Source: Campylobacter concisus (GTDB lineage: Bacteria; Campylobacterota; Campylobacteria; Campylobacterales; Campylobacteraceae). Taken from it: a DNA stretch of 64,000 bases. The stretch covers positions 1 through 64,000 of the forward strand of contig NZ_JAAKZC010000006.1 in NCBI RefSeq assembly GCF_015230015.1, written 5' to 3'. The position numbers and the translations under genes are program-made. The notes under the pieces are model-generated. The model saw only the letters and a program-made list of their open reading frames with translations, did not search any database and was not told the DNA's origin. Each line of letters opens with the position of its first letter. The first letter of the stretch is position 1. Positions 34,444 to 44,458 of the stretch are shown piece by piece.

Positions 34444-37385
34444 CTCTTATCCTTTCTTAGATAGACCAAAATTTCAGCCAAAACATCGTCGTCGTCCTTG
34501 CTGCGTGACTTTAGCCTGATCTTCTCGTCGTCATTTTTTGTTATTAGTATGTTTTGCTCGCTATTTGAGATCGTTTTTATGCCAGCTTTTAGGGCTAAAA
34601 TTTTGATGATGATGACGTCTAAAAACTGCTTTGTAAACGTATCTATCTTGCCAAATCTATCCTCAAGCTCACTTTGTATCTCATAGACCTCACTCACCTC
34701 TTTGCACTTGCTAAGGCGCCTGTAAATTTCAAGCCTTAGCCTATCTTCTCTTATAAATTCTTGATTTAAAAAGGCGCTCACACTAAGCTTTAGATCGATC
34801 TTGTCAAGCTTTGCGGAGTCTTGATTAAGAAGCTTATTTATCTCATCTTCTAGCATTTTTAGATATAGCGAGTAGCCGATAGCCTCGATGTGACCGCTTT
34901 GCGCCTCGCCGATGATGTTACCACCACCTCTTATCTCAAGGTCGTGATAGGCTAGCACTGAGCCAGCGCCCAAAAATGAGTTGCCTTCAAGTGCCACAAG
35001 GCGTTTTAGAGCGTCCTTGCTAATGGCTTCTTTATCCTCAACCAAAAAGTAGCAGTATGCCTGCTTGTCGCTTCTACCCACGCGACCGCGCAGCTGGTGC
35101 AGGTCAGCCATGCCAAATTTATTGGCATTTTCTACGATTATGGTGTTTGCATTTGGCAGATGAATGCCGCTTTCAACGATGCTGGTGCAAAGTAACAAGT
35201 CATACTCGCCCCGCTCAAATTTCATCATCTCATCTTCAGCGACTTTTGCGTTTATCTTTGAGTGAAGTATCAAAATTCTAAGTTTTGGCAAAATTTTTCT
35301 TAGATCATTTGCAGTCTGCTCGATGTCTGCGATGTGGTTATGGATGTAAAAGGTCTGCCCGCCGCGTCTTAGCTCACGCATGATCGCCTCTTTGACGACC
35401 TTTTCGTCCCACTCTCTCACGCTTGTTCTGACATCTAGCCTCGAGCTTGGCGGAGTGGCTAAAATGCTATATGTTTTTATCTTGCTAAGTGCCATATTTA
35501 GGCTTCTTGGTATCGGCGTGGCGCTCATACTTAGGATGTGTGAGTGCTGAGAAATTTCTTTTAGTTGCTCTTTTTGCTTAACGCCAAATTTATGCTCTTC
35601 ATCAACGACGATAAGCCCTAAATTTTCAGCCTTTACGCCAAGAAGCGCATGCGTTCCAACGCAAACTATGGGCTCACTTTCTTTTAGCGCTTTTTGCAAG
35701 CTTGCCTTTTCTTTAGCGCTTGAGAAACGGTCTAACCTAAAGACCTTTATGCCAAATTTGCTAAATCTCTGGCTTAGTGTCTTGTAGTGCTGCGAGCTAA
35801 GAAGTGTCGTTGGCACGAAGAAAAGCGCACTAAAGCCTGATTTTATGCAGGTAAATATGGCGTTCATCGCAACTTCTGTTTTGCCAAAGCCAACATCGCC
35901 ACTAAGCAGCCTATCCATAACCTTGCCGCTTTTTAGCTCATCTTTTATATCATTTACCGCTTTTTGCTGATCGCTCGTGTATGAAAAACCAGCGTCTTGG
36001 ACGAAATTTAAATAAGAGATGTCCTCGTTTTTTAAAATTTTACCTGCGATTAGCTCCCTTTTTGCGGCCATCGCCACGATCTTTGAGGCGATCGCAAAGA
36101 GCTTTTCTCTCACTTTTTCTTTTATCTTGGCAAAATTTGCCTTGCCAAGGCGATCAAGCACCGCCATAGAGCCATTTTGCGCGATGTAGCGATCTATTAA
36201 ATTTAGATGTTCAACCGGCAAAAGAAGCTTGTCGTCATTTTGATAGGCGATAACCACAAATTCTTTCGTCGCGCCCAAAACCTTGATCTTTTCAAGCCCC
36301 AAAAAACGGCCTATACCATACTCTTCATGCACGACATAGTCATTTACTTTTAGCTCATCTACCACGAGGCTTGAGCGTTTTACTCGTCTTTTTTTCTCAA
36401 ATTTATTTAAAGAAACTACGATCTTGTCGCTTGAGGTTAGATTTACCACAAGAGGCGAAATTTCAAGCTTTACGTTGGCAAAGCCATCAAGCTCATAGCC
36501 CTTAAAAAGTCCCTCATTTCTTGAAAGAACGGTTATATTTTTGCTCTTATTTAGCTCAAAAAAGTCAAAATTTAAAGTAACTTCTAGGTCTTTATAGACC
36601 TTTGGCTCAGGCAAAATTTCAATGCCCTTAAATTTCTCCTCAGGCGCGTCATAAATTTCAAAATCGATCTTCTTAACCAGCTTTGAGTCAAATTCTTTTA
36701 AGTAGTCGCTAAAGCTATCTATCGCCCAAAATCCAAGCGAATTTAGATCACTTACCAAGGCGTCGCTTTGCATATCCTCGATCTTTTGGCTCACTTTTTC
36801 AAACTCATCTTTGCTAAGATTTGCGATAAATGGCACGATCTCGGCCTCGCTTAGCTCATTTTTATTGCTTATCTGCGTGGCGGTGTTGTAGTTTCTAATG
36901 CTCTCCACCTCATGGCCAAAGAGCAAAATCCTAACAGGATCATCCATATTTACACCGTAAATGTCAATCACTTCGCCACGTATGCTAAACTCGCCAACGC
37001 TCTCAACGATATCGACGCACTCATAGCCAAAGCGTATGAGCAAGTCGGCAAATTCGTTTAAATTTAGATTATCTTTTAGCTTGATCGTTGAGCTTTCTAA
37101 GTTTTTTTGCGTTGGAAGTGGGTTTAAAAGCGTGCTAAATGGGCTTATGATGATCTTTTTGCCATCAAATTTATAGTATTTGCTAAGGACTGATGAAATT
37201 TCAAAAAGCTCTTCGTTAAAGCTTCTTAGATCATCGCCCTTTTTAGCTCTAAAATCAGGTAGTTTAAATGCGCTAAAGCCAGCAAAACTGGCCGCATCAG
37301 CGCAGAGCGCCGCCTCTTTATCATCTTCGCAGATGAGAATTTGTGGGGCGTGCGTTAAAAGATACTCATAGACCCTTGCTTGCAT
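34440..37385 (-). CDS. mfd: Transcription-repair coupling factor Mfd
   Basis: Removes RNA polymerase stalled at lesions and recruits UvrABC. 981 aa, shorter than E. coli Mfd because the N-terminal UvrB-like region is reduced. Order: UvrB-homology region (about 60-240), CarD-like RNA-polymerase interaction domain (about 345-400, VVHEEYGIGRFLGLEKI), RecG-like translocase with Walker A GDVGFGKT (496-503) and VVDEEHKFG, then the C-terminal regulatory domain. Start overlaps the folC end by 20 bases. Confidence 0.96.
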   Translation of the reverse strand: MQARVYEYLLTHAPQILICEDDKEAALCADAASFAGFSAFKLPDFRAKKGDDLRSFNEELFEISSVLSKYYKFDGKKIIISPFSTLLNPLPTQKNLESSTIKLKDNLNLNEFADLLIRFGYECVDIVESVGEFSIRGEVIDIYGVNMDDPVRILLFGHEVESIRNYNTATQISNKNELSEAEIVPFIANLSKDEFEKVSQKIEDMQSDALVSDLNSLGFWAIDSFSDYLKEFDSKLVKKIDFEIYDAPEEKFKGIEILPEPKVYKDLEVTLNFDFFELNKSKNITVLSRNEGLFKGYELDGFANVKLEISPLVVNLTSSDKIVVSLNKFEKKRRVKRSSLVVDELKVNDYVVHEEYGIGRFLGLEKIKVLGATKEFVVIAYQNDDKLLLPVEHLNLIDRYIAQNGSMAVLDRLGKANFAKIKEKVREKLFAIASKIVAMAAKRELIAGKILKNEDISYLNFVQDAGFSYTSDQQKAVNDIKDELKSGKVMDRLLSGDVGFGKTEVAMNAIFTCIKSGFSALFFVPTTLLSSQHYKTLSQRFSKFGIKVFRLDRFSSAKEKASLQKALKESEPIVCVGTHALLGVKAENLGLIVVDEEHKFGVKQKEQLKEISQHSHILSMSATPIPRSLNMALSKIKTYSILATPPSSRLDVRTSVREWDEKVVKEAIMRELRRGGQTFYIHNHIADIEQTANDLRKILPKLRILILHSKINAKVAEDEMMKFERGEYDLLLCTSIVESGIHLPNANTIIVENANKFGMADLHQLRGRVGRSDKQAYCYFLVEDKEAISKDALKRLVALEGNSFLGAGSVLAYHDLEIRGGGNIIGEAQSGHIEAIGYSLYLKMLEDEINKLLNQDSAKLDKIDLKLSVSAFLNQEFIREDRLRLEIYRRLSKCKEVSEVYEIQSELEDRFGKIDTFTKQFLDVIIIKILALKAGIKTISNSEQNILITKNDDEKIRLKSRSKDDDDVLAEILVYLRKDKR

Positions 37386-38568
37386 AGTACTCTTTTAAAA
37401 AGGCTTCGGCCAGGTGAAACGAGCCAAATGCTAGGTAAATTTTGCCGTTTTTTGCCTCTTTTATATCATTCATATCGCTTGGCTCAAACTCTCTATGCGA
37501 AATTTCAAGCTCGTTTAGCGCTTTGTTTATGAGCTCTCCGCCAAGCTCCCTGCCCTCGCAGTGGTAGTGATAAAGCAGCACGCTCTCGATGACTGGCTTT
37601 AGAGCTGCCAAAACTGCCTTGAAATCTTTATCCAAAAATGAGTTATAAACTAGCGTTATCTTCTTGCCGTTAAATTCATCAGAGCTAAATTTCTTAGCCA
37701 CAGCCTTTGCGCCAAGCTCATTGTGACCGACATCAACGTATAAATTTGAAGCGATCTTTTCACATCTACCACGAAGCGATAAAGCGCCAAGCTTTTTGAT
37801 ATCTATGCTGCTATCTAAAATTTTAGCCGCGGCGTAGGCTAGAGTTAAATTTGAGCGCAAAAACTCTGGTAGGTTAAATTTATCTGCGTAGTTTGCGATC
37901 TCGTTTAAATTCTCTTTGGTCAAAATTTCTCTTGGAAAGCTCAGAGTTGCGCCTTTTTCGCTTGCGATCTCTTTTGCGATAGCCGCACTTATCTCATTCA
38001 TCTCATCATTTAAAATAGCTCTTTTGCTCATGGCTTCAAATTTCGTGCGTGAAATTTCTTCTAAGCTGTTGCCTAATATCGCCGTGTGATCAAAGCCGAT
38101 CGGAGTAAAGATGCTTAGCTCTTTTTCAAAGACATTTGTCGCATCCAGCACACCGCCCATGCCAGCCTCGCAGACAAAGTAGTCGCAACCCTCAAAAAGC
38201 ACCGCAGAAAGCAGCGTCATATACTCAAAATAGCTCGTTTTTATCTTGTACTCGTCGCTTAAAAGCCCTTGTAAGCGCTCGTGAGCCACCTCTAAAATTT
38301 CATCGCTAGCGACCTCGCCATTTAGCCAAAATCGCTCGTTAAATTTAAATATATGTGGGCTCGTGTAATGCCCTACTTTTGCCCCATTTTGGCTTAAAAT
38401 TTGTGCTAAAAAGCGGCCCGTGCTACCTTTGCCATTTGTGCCGACGATGTGGATTATCTTAAAAGGTTTCAGATGCCCTTTGATCGTATCATAAGCCCTT
38501 ATGATCCTACCATAGTCTATCTCTTTGTAGTAAAGTGGCTTGCCGTCAAGAAATTTCGCTAGGCTCAT
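37366..38568 (-). CDS. folC: Folylpolyglutamate / dihydrofolate synthase
   Basis: Mur-ligase-family enzyme that adds glutamate to folates, 400 aa. P-loop VGTNGKGST at 42-50, GHYTSPHIFKFNERF, and CEAGMGGVLDATN. IGFDHTAILG is a further FolC landmark. Overlaps the diguanylate cyclase gene by four bases upstream and mfd by 20 bases downstream. Confidence 0.94.
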   Translation of the reverse strand: MSLAKFLDGKPLYYKEIDYGRIIRAYDTIKGHLKPFKIIHIVGTNGKGSTGRFLAQILSQNGAKVGHYTSPHIFKFNERFWLNGEVASDEILEVAHERLQGLLSDEYKIKTSYFEYMTLLSAVLFEGCDYFVCEAGMGGVLDATNVFEKELSIFTPIGFDHTAILGNSLEEISRTKFEAMSKRAILNDEMNEISAAIAKEIASEKGATLSFPREILTKENLNEIANYADKFNLPEFLRSNLTLAYAAAKILDSSIDIKKLGALSLRGRCEKIASNLYVDVGHNELGAKAVAKKFSSDEFNGKKITLVYNSFLDKDFKAVLAALKPVIESVLLYHYHCEGRELGGELINKALNELEISHREFEPSDMNDIKEAKNGKIYLAFGSFHLAEAFLKEYYASKGL

Positions 38569-40139
38569 TTTTCCTCGATTATCTTTGGCATGACTTGGTT
38601 TCTGCCGCCCTCTTTTGAGAGATAGAGCATCTTATCAGCGCCCTCAAGTGTCATCGTGTCACTTAAATTTGCGCTTCTTGTAGCCACACCAGAGCTAATG
38701 GTAACTTTGATGCGCTCGTTTTTATAGATAAATTTGAAATTTTCTATCATACTTCTTAGCTTCTCGCCAAATCTAACTCCATCTTTTAGGCTCGTACTTG
38801 GTAGCAAAATGACAAATTCCTCGCCGCCATATCTACCGACAAAATCAACCTTTCTAGCATTTTTCTTAAGCACCTGAGCCACGGCTGAAAGGATCACATC
38901 GCCAGCTTCGTGGCCGTAAGTATCGTTTATCTTTTTAAAGAAATCAATATCAACAAAACAGATCGAATAGTCCGTGCCGTAGCGCTTATAGGCTTCTTCG
39001 ATACGCTGAATTTCACTCATCAAAGCTCTTTTTGTGGCCACTTTGGTTAAAAAGTCCTCTTTGCTCTCAAGCTTAGCAGCCTCCAGCTCTTTTTCTAGGC
39101 TAATAACCCTGTTTTGTAGCTCAGAAATGGTCGCTTGCTTGCTATTCATCTCAAGGCCAAGCTCCTTACTCTCGATCTCAAGCGCACCCGCGATCTCGAT
39201 AAGCATGCTCTTTACATGATCTATGCTGTTTGCATTTAAATTTACCTTTTTAAGGTCGTTTTTGATGCTTTGCGCCTTAGCTGAGCTACTTTTTGAGCTA
39301 GCTGCGATGTCAGAAATTCTATCGCCTATGTTTTGCAAGATGTTATTTATCGAGCCCACTTTTTCGATGATCTCGGTTCTATCTTCTTCGATCCTGCGAT
39401 CGACAAAGGTTTTTATCTTCTCTTGAAATTCTTTACTATTTAGACTTTGTGGATTTTGTTTTAAAACGTTTCTAATGATGCTAAGCTCTTCGCCAAGCTC
39501 TTTTGTGATAGAAGGCTCAAGCGCAAAATTTAAAAGCTCAACTAAAGCGTTTTCTTCGCCGCTCTCATTTTTTTGAGAGAGAAATTTCTCAAGCTCAGCG
39601 CTCATAGTCCTTAGATCGTCAAAGTCTCTCACACCATAATATTTCAAAAAGTCCAAAAATTCAGTGTCATAAGAGCTTATAAAATCAAACCATTTAAGGC
39701 ACATCTCTTCAAGATTTTTCTCATCATATCTTCTAGCAAGTAGCTGCATGCCCTGCTCTGCTAGAGCTTTTGCATCTTTGTTGTGAAGCATAGAGATAGC
39801 TTGGAGGATTCTTCTTGCAAAGGCGTTTAGTGACTTTAACTTTTTATCATCAACGACTTGGGCTGCGCCATTTTTAGCGCCATGAGAGAGCCTAGCGGTC
39901 ATAAAAGCTACAAATTCATCAACCGTTTTTATATGAAGACTTATAGCTTGCGCTTTATAGTCATCACCAAGCCTTGAGATATATTTTTCTATCTTTTTGC
40001 TCTCTTCAGTTGTAAAGCCATATTTTTTAGAAATTTCATTATAAACTTCGGTGTAATTTTCTGGCGTTAGCATCAAATGGCGATCTTTTATCTCGCTTAA
40101 GGCTTCCTTGACTATTTGACTAACGGTTATTGCTGCCAT
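38565..40139 (-). CDS. GGDEF diguanylate cyclase
   Basis: 524 aa, cytoplasmic. The first roughly 350 residues are helical, with coiled-coil stretches (for example IESKELGLEMNSKQATISEL), and match no sensor domain I know. The C-terminal GGDEF domain is intact: active-site GGEEF at 438-442, and a RxxD inhibitory site (RKVD) five residues before it. It should therefore make c-di-GMP and be product-inhibited. Situated between lptE and folC in the long array and overlapping both genes, so it is expressed with envelope and housekeeping functions. Confidence 0.88.
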   Translation of the reverse strand: MAAITVSQIVKEALSEIKDRHLMLTPENYTEVYNEISKKYGFTTEESKKIEKYISRLGDDYKAQAISLHIKTVDEFVAFMTARLSHGAKNGAAQVVDDKKLKSLNAFARRILQAISMLHNKDAKALAEQGMQLLARRYDEKNLEEMCLKWFDFISSYDTEFLDFLKYYGVRDFDDLRTMSAELEKFLSQKNESGEENALVELLNFALEPSITKELGEELSIIRNVLKQNPQSLNSKEFQEKIKTFVDRRIEEDRTEIIEKVGSINNILQNIGDRISDIAASSKSSSAKAQSIKNDLKKVNLNANSIDHVKSMLIEIAGALEIESKELGLEMNSKQATISELQNRVISLEKELEAAKLESKEDFLTKVATKRALMSEIQRIEEAYKRYGTDYSICFVDIDFFKKINDTYGHEAGDVILSAVAQVLKKNARKVDFVGRYGGEEFVILLPSTSLKDGVRFGEKLRSMIENFKFIYKNERIKVTISSGVATRSANLSDTMTLEGADKMLYLSKEGGRNQVMPKIIEEK

Positions 40140-40659
40140 TTTTATATCCTTTTACAGCTAAATTTGCGATGTACTCATCAAACGCCTCTTTTGAAGCCTC
40201 TTTTATGGCTTCATATTTTTGAGTATCGCTAAGAACACTATCGGCAAATCTTACATCTTTTTGACGTCTTGCCACGCTAAAATCATACTCGCCAGTAGCA
40301 GGTATATCTACGACACGACCATCTTTAAATTTGGTTTTATAGTTTAGAATTAAAAGAGCTTTATAAGATGTGATATAGCCATATTCATCATAGATTATCG
40401 CTTCATAAGTTAAATTTTGCACTGAGACAATTATTGAAGTATCAGCACTATCTTTGCTTGATAGTGATTTATGTAGCCTTGCGACCATGCCCTCTTTTAC
40501 GGCGTCTTTTATCCAAACGCTATTTTTTGGCTCTTCTTTGCTGATGATAACATCAACATAAACTCTATCTCCAACCAAATCCTGCGAGATCTTTGAAACT
40601 GGTTTATAGCCACATCCACAGATAAATATCGCAATAAAAAACGCTAAAAAATACCTCAA
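40120..40659 (-). CDS. lptE: LPS-assembly lipoprotein LptE
   Basis: 179-aa lipoprotein with lipobox ICGC (Cys16) followed by GYKPVSK, the usual start of mature LptE. Plugs the LptD barrel that places LPS in the outer membrane. TTG start, supported by AAAGGATAAATT. It lies between leuS and the diguanylate cyclase; leuS-lptE adjacency is common in bacteria and supports a call that sequence similarity alone leaves moderate. Confidence 0.78.
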   Translation of the reverse strand: MRYFLAFFIAIFICGCGYKPVSKISQDLVGDRVYVDVIISKEEPKNSVWIKDAVKEGMVARLHKSLSSKDSADTSIIVSVQNLTYEAIIYDEYGYITSYKALLILNYKTKFKDGRVVDIPATGEYDFSVARRQKDVRFADSVLSDTQKYEAIKEASKEAFDEYIANLAVKGYKNGSNNR

Positions 40660-40662
40660 AAT

Positions 40663-43128
40663 TTATCCTTTAATGACAAAATTTACTAATTTGCCTTTTA
40701 TATAAATCTCTTTTAAAATTTCTTTGCCCTCAAGCCACTTAGCCACATTTTGCTTGGCTAGTTTTAAAATTTCACCCTCACTCTGGCTCGCTGCCACTTC
40801 AAACTCAGCCCTTTTCTTGCCATTAACTGTAACTGCAAGAGCGATGCTATCTTTTACAAAGACCTCTTCTTTTACAGCTATCTTTGTGAAATTCTTTCTA
40901 CCAAAAAGCTCTTCGCTAAGCTCATTTGCGATGTGTGGCACGATGGGTTCTAGTAAATTTAGGATGATAAAAAAGCCCTCAGCATTTACATCGTCATTAT
41001 CCTGCGCATTTATGGCATTTAGCGCTTCCATGCAAGCAGCGATTAAAGTATTAAAAGCAAATGTATCGCCAAAAACCTCGGTTGATTTTTTAAGCGCTTC
41101 ATAAATTTTTAGCCTTGCAAATTTCTCATCTTTGCTTAGACTTTCATGATCTATCTCAGGCAGCTTATCTACCTTTTTGATAGTTTGCGCCTTCTCCCAA
41201 AGCCTATTTAAAAACCTAAATGCGCCCTCAACTGCGCTATCGTTCCACTCAAGCTCTTTTTGAGGAGGCGCTGCAAATAGGATAAAAAGCCTTGCCGTAT
41301 CAGCGCCATATCTATTTATGATATCATCAGGATCTACGACGTTACCCTTGCTTTTACTCATCTTTTTGCCATCTTTTAAGACCATGCCTTGAGTAAGTAA
41401 ATTTTCAAATGGCTCATCATCTCTTAGATAGCCAAGATCTCTTAAGACCTTTTGAAAAAATCTAGCGTATAAAAGGTGCAAGATCGCATGCTCGATACCG
41501 CCGATGTACTGATCTACATTCATCCAATAATTCACGCTTTTTTCATCAAGCGCTTTTTGCTCCCACGTCTTCTCATCGCTTGCAAATCTAGCAAAATACC
41601 AGCTACTCTCTACGAATGTATCCATCGTATCAGTCTCTCTGATCGCGTCTTTGCCGCATTTTGGACACTTCGTAAATTTCCAAGTTGGATGTTTATCAAG
41701 TGGATTGCCCTCGCCTGTGATTTCGACATCTTCTGGTAGCGCGATAGGTAAATTTTCCTCTTTTTCAGGCACTACGCCGCAGCATTTGCAGTGCACAACA
41801 GGTATTGGCGCACCCCAGTATCTTTGGCGAGAAATTCCCCAATCCCTTAGCTTATAGTTTGTGATCCTTTTGCCTAAACCATCTTTTTCAAATTTCTCTA
41901 TTATAAAGCTTTTGGCATCCTCTGAGCTAAGGCCGTTTATAAGCTCAGAATTTATAGCAACTCCGTATTCCGAATATGCTTTTGAGCCGTCACTCTCGCC
42001 CTCAAGTGGCTTTACGACAGGTTTTATAGGTAGATTAAATTTGCTTGCAAACTCGAAGTCCCTTTGATCGTGCGCAGGAACAGCCATGATAGCGCCACTG
42101 CCGTAGTCAGCTAGGATGAAATTTGCAACCCAAACTGGGATCTTTTCATTTGTGAGCGGATGAACGACGTAAATTCCTAAAAATTCCCCATCTTTTTCGC
42201 TTGCTTGACGCTCTCTTGGGCTTTGATTAAGTATTGTTTTTATCTTTGCTTTTTTGCTTTCATCAAATTTATCACTTTCAAGAAGCGCTTTTACGATAGG
42301 ATGCTCTGGCGCAAGAGCTGTGTAGCTAACGCCATAAATCGTATCAGGTCTTGTTGTAAATACCTCAAAGCCATCAAATTTACCGCCCAAAGTCTCTTTT
42401 GATGCCTCATCAAGGCTAAATTTAAACTCCAGACCATAGCTTCTACCGATCCAGTTTTCTTGCATTGTGATGACTTGATTTGGCCATTTGCCCTCAAGAA
42501 GCTTTAGATCATCAAGCAGCTCGCTAGCGTATTTTGTGATGTTGAAGTAATATCCTGGAAGCTCTTTTTGCACCACATCATTACCGCATCTCCAGCATTT
42601 GCCGTCTTCAACCTGCTCGTTTGCAAGCACGGTTTGATCGTATTCACACCAGTTTACGATGGCGTTTTTTCTATAAACAAGCCCTTTTTCAAACATCTTT
42701 ATAAAAAAGCTTTGCTCCCACTTTGTGTAAAGTGGGTCAGATGTGGCTAAAATTCTCTTTTTAGAAAACGAAAAGCCAAGGCTAGCAAGCTCTTTTTTCA
42801 TATAGTCGATGTTTTCATAAGTCCAAATTTTAGGGTGAATTTTATGTTTTATGGCTGCGTTTTCAGCTGGCATACCAAAGCTATCAAATCCAATAGGATG
42901 AAGCACGTTGTAGCCGCTTTTTCTATATGATCTAGCCAGCGCATCGCCGATAGAGTAGTTTCTCACATGCCCCATATGTATGCGTCCGCTTGGATATGGA
43001 AACATGCTTAAGATGTATTTTTTTGGCAAGCTTAAGTCGTCTTTTGGCTCAAATTCCTCATTTTTATCCCAAATTTCTTGCCATTTTTTTTCTATCTTTA
43101 AAGGCTCATATTTTCTCTTCTCAGCCAT
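40663..43128 (-). CDS. leuS: Leucyl-tRNA synthetase
   Basis: Class I synthetase, 821 aa, full length. HIGH motif HMGH at 51-54, KMSKS in [16 protein letters not shown], a zinc insert (CWRCG and later CKCC, CPKCG), and an editing domain ([24 protein letters not shown]). C-terminal anticodon-binding region present. Part of the long minus-strand array. Confidence 0.98.
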   Translation of the reverse strand: MAEKRKYEPLKIEKKWQEIWDKNEEFEPKDDLSLPKKYILSMFPYPSGRIHMGHVRNYSIGDALARSYRKSGYNVLHPIGFDSFGMPAENAAIKHKIHPKIWTYENIDYMKKELASLGFSFSKKRILATSDPLYTKWEQSFFIKMFEKGLVYRKNAIVNWCEYDQTVLANEQVEDGKCWRCGNDVVQKELPGYYFNITKYASELLDDLKLLEGKWPNQVITMQENWIGRSYGLEFKFSLDEASKETLGGKFDGFEVFTTRPDTIYGVSYTALAPEHPIVKALLESDKFDESKKAKIKTILNQSPRERQASEKDGEFLGIYVVHPLTNEKIPVWVANFILADYGSGAIMAVPAHDQRDFEFASKFNLPIKPVVKPLEGESDGSKAYSEYGVAINSELINGLSSEDAKSFIIEKFEKDGLGKRITNYKLRDWGISRQRYWGAPIPVVHCKCCGVVPEKEENLPIALPEDVEITGEGNPLDKHPTWKFTKCPKCGKDAIRETDTMDTFVESSWYFARFASDEKTWEQKALDEKSVNYWMNVDQYIGGIEHAILHLLYARFFQKVLRDLGYLRDDEPFENLLTQGMVLKDGKKMSKSKGNVVDPDDIINRYGADTARLFILFAAPPQKELEWNDSAVEGAFRFLNRLWEKAQTIKKVDKLPEIDHESLSKDEKFARLKIYEALKKSTEVFGDTFAFNTLIAACMEALNAINAQDNDDVNAEGFFIILNLLEPIVPHIANELSEELFGRKNFTKIAVKEEVFVKDSIALAVTVNGKKRAEFEVAASQSEGEILKLAKQNVAKWLEGKEILKEIYIKGKLVNFVIKG

Positions 43129-43136
43129 TTTTTCTC

Positions 43137-43475
43137 CTAAAATTCTTCTTGTGATTTGCTTGATTCTATTAGTACCAAGGCTAGTGAAAATATATTTGCA
43201 ATGACTGCGCCAATAGCTAGTGAATAGCTAAGCGTTGCATTTTCAGATACTTGCAAAATAACAAAAGCTGGTATAAGGTGCAAATCAGCAACCAGAGAGC
43301 TTGCAAAAAGCTCAGCTGATAGTAAATTTTTAACGCCAATCTTAAGTAGCGTAGAAACTAAATTTATACTAGCTGCCACAAAAAGGGCGATCTCGTTTTT
43401 ATCATATAAAAACTCCGCCGTAGTCGTAAGACTCATCAACGCAAAAAATATGTAGATAACTTTTCCCCAGTTCAT
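43137..43475 (-). CDS. Small integral membrane protein (possibly DUF6394)
   Basis: 112 aa with about three to four hydrophobic helices and few charges; a pattern remembered from the Campylobacter family DUF6394. No catalytic motif. Lies between secF and leuS with gaps of nine bases each side, so it is probably cotranscribed with the Sec genes. Function unknown. Confidence 0.72.
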   Translation of the reverse strand: MNWGKVIYIFFALMSLTTTAEFLYDKNEIALFVAASINLVSTLLKIGVKNLLSAELFASSLVADLHLIPAFVILQVSENATLSYSLAIGAVIANIFSLALVLIESSKSQEEF

Positions 43476-43484
43476 TATCCCTCC

Positions 43485-44456
43485 TTACACAACGCCTTTT
43501 TCAAACATAGCACGCTCTTTATCACGCTCTTTTTTGATCCTTTGCTTTTCAGCCTCTCTAGCTCTAAAATGCTCGATGCTAAATTTAAACCAGATAAGAA
43601 ATGGTGATGAGATGTAGATCGAGCTGATCGTTCCTATAACTATACCAACGATAAGAATAAATGAAAATCCATGTATCATATCTCCGCCAAACAAAAATAG
43701 CACAACAACAGTCATCATCGTAGTGGCTGAGGTTAGGATAGTTCTTGAAAGTGTAGCTGAGACTGACTCGTTGATAACGCCCTCGATATCGGTTCTCTTG
43801 CTCTCTTTGATGCCTTCTCTGATCCTATCAAAAATGATAATCGTATCATTTAGCGAGTAGCCAAGCACTGTTAATACAGCCGCTAGAGTATCTAAATTTA
43901 CATCAATACCAAATAGCGAAATAGCGCCAACAGTTATGACTATATCGTGAATTTCAGTTGCGATCGCAGCTAGCGCAAATCTCCACTCAAATCTAAATGT
44001 AATATAAAGAAGCACGCCAATTAGTGAAATTCCAAGAGCCATCAAGCCCTTTTGCCTAAGCTCGTCACCAACCTTTGGACCAACGATATCAACACGTCTT
44101 ACTTCAAAATTTCCAGTATCTTTTAAAATTTGCTTTATCTCAGTACCGATGTCACCAGTTAAATTTGAGCTTGATCCTGAAAATCTAATAACAGCCTCAT
44201 CTTCGCTTCCAAACTCAGTAACAGAGGCGTTTTTAAGCACTTCATTTGTGCCAAAAGTATCGCGAATTTTATCAAGTGGCGCTTTGGTATCGTATTTTAG
44301 CTGTATAAGCGTACCACCAGAGAAGTCGATGCCGTAGTTTAGACCCTTTGTTGCAAGCAAAAAGATCGAGCCAACAAATAAAAATATAGAAAGTGCCAAT
44401 GAAGCAAATCTAAACCGCATAAAATCATAAACTTTTGCCTTAGTAAAAATTTGCAT
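43485..44456 (-). CDS. secF: Protein translocase subunit SecF
   Basis: 323-aa inner-membrane protein of the SecDF-YajC complex, which uses the proton gradient to pull exported proteins across. Six membrane helices with a large periplasmic loop after the first; GIDFSGGTLIQL and the cytoplasmic-side YSLNDTIIIFDRIRE are family marks. Three bases downstream of secD. Confidence 0.97.
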   Translation of the reverse strand: MQIFTKAKVYDFMRFRFASLALSIFLFVGSIFLLATKGLNYGIDFSGGTLIQLKYDTKAPLDKIRDTFGTNEVLKNASVTEFGSEDEAVIRFSGSSSNLTGDIGTEIKQILKDTGNFEVRRVDIVGPKVGDELRQKGLMALGISLIGVLLYITFRFEWRFALAAIATEIHDIVITVGAISLFGIDVNLDTLAAVLTVLGYSLNDTIIIFDRIREGIKESKRTDIEGVINESVSATLSRTILTSATTMMTVVVLFLFGGDMIHGFSFILIVGIVIGTISSIYISSPFLIWFKFSIEHFRAREAEKQRIKKERDKERAMFEKGVV

Positions 44457-44458
44457 CC

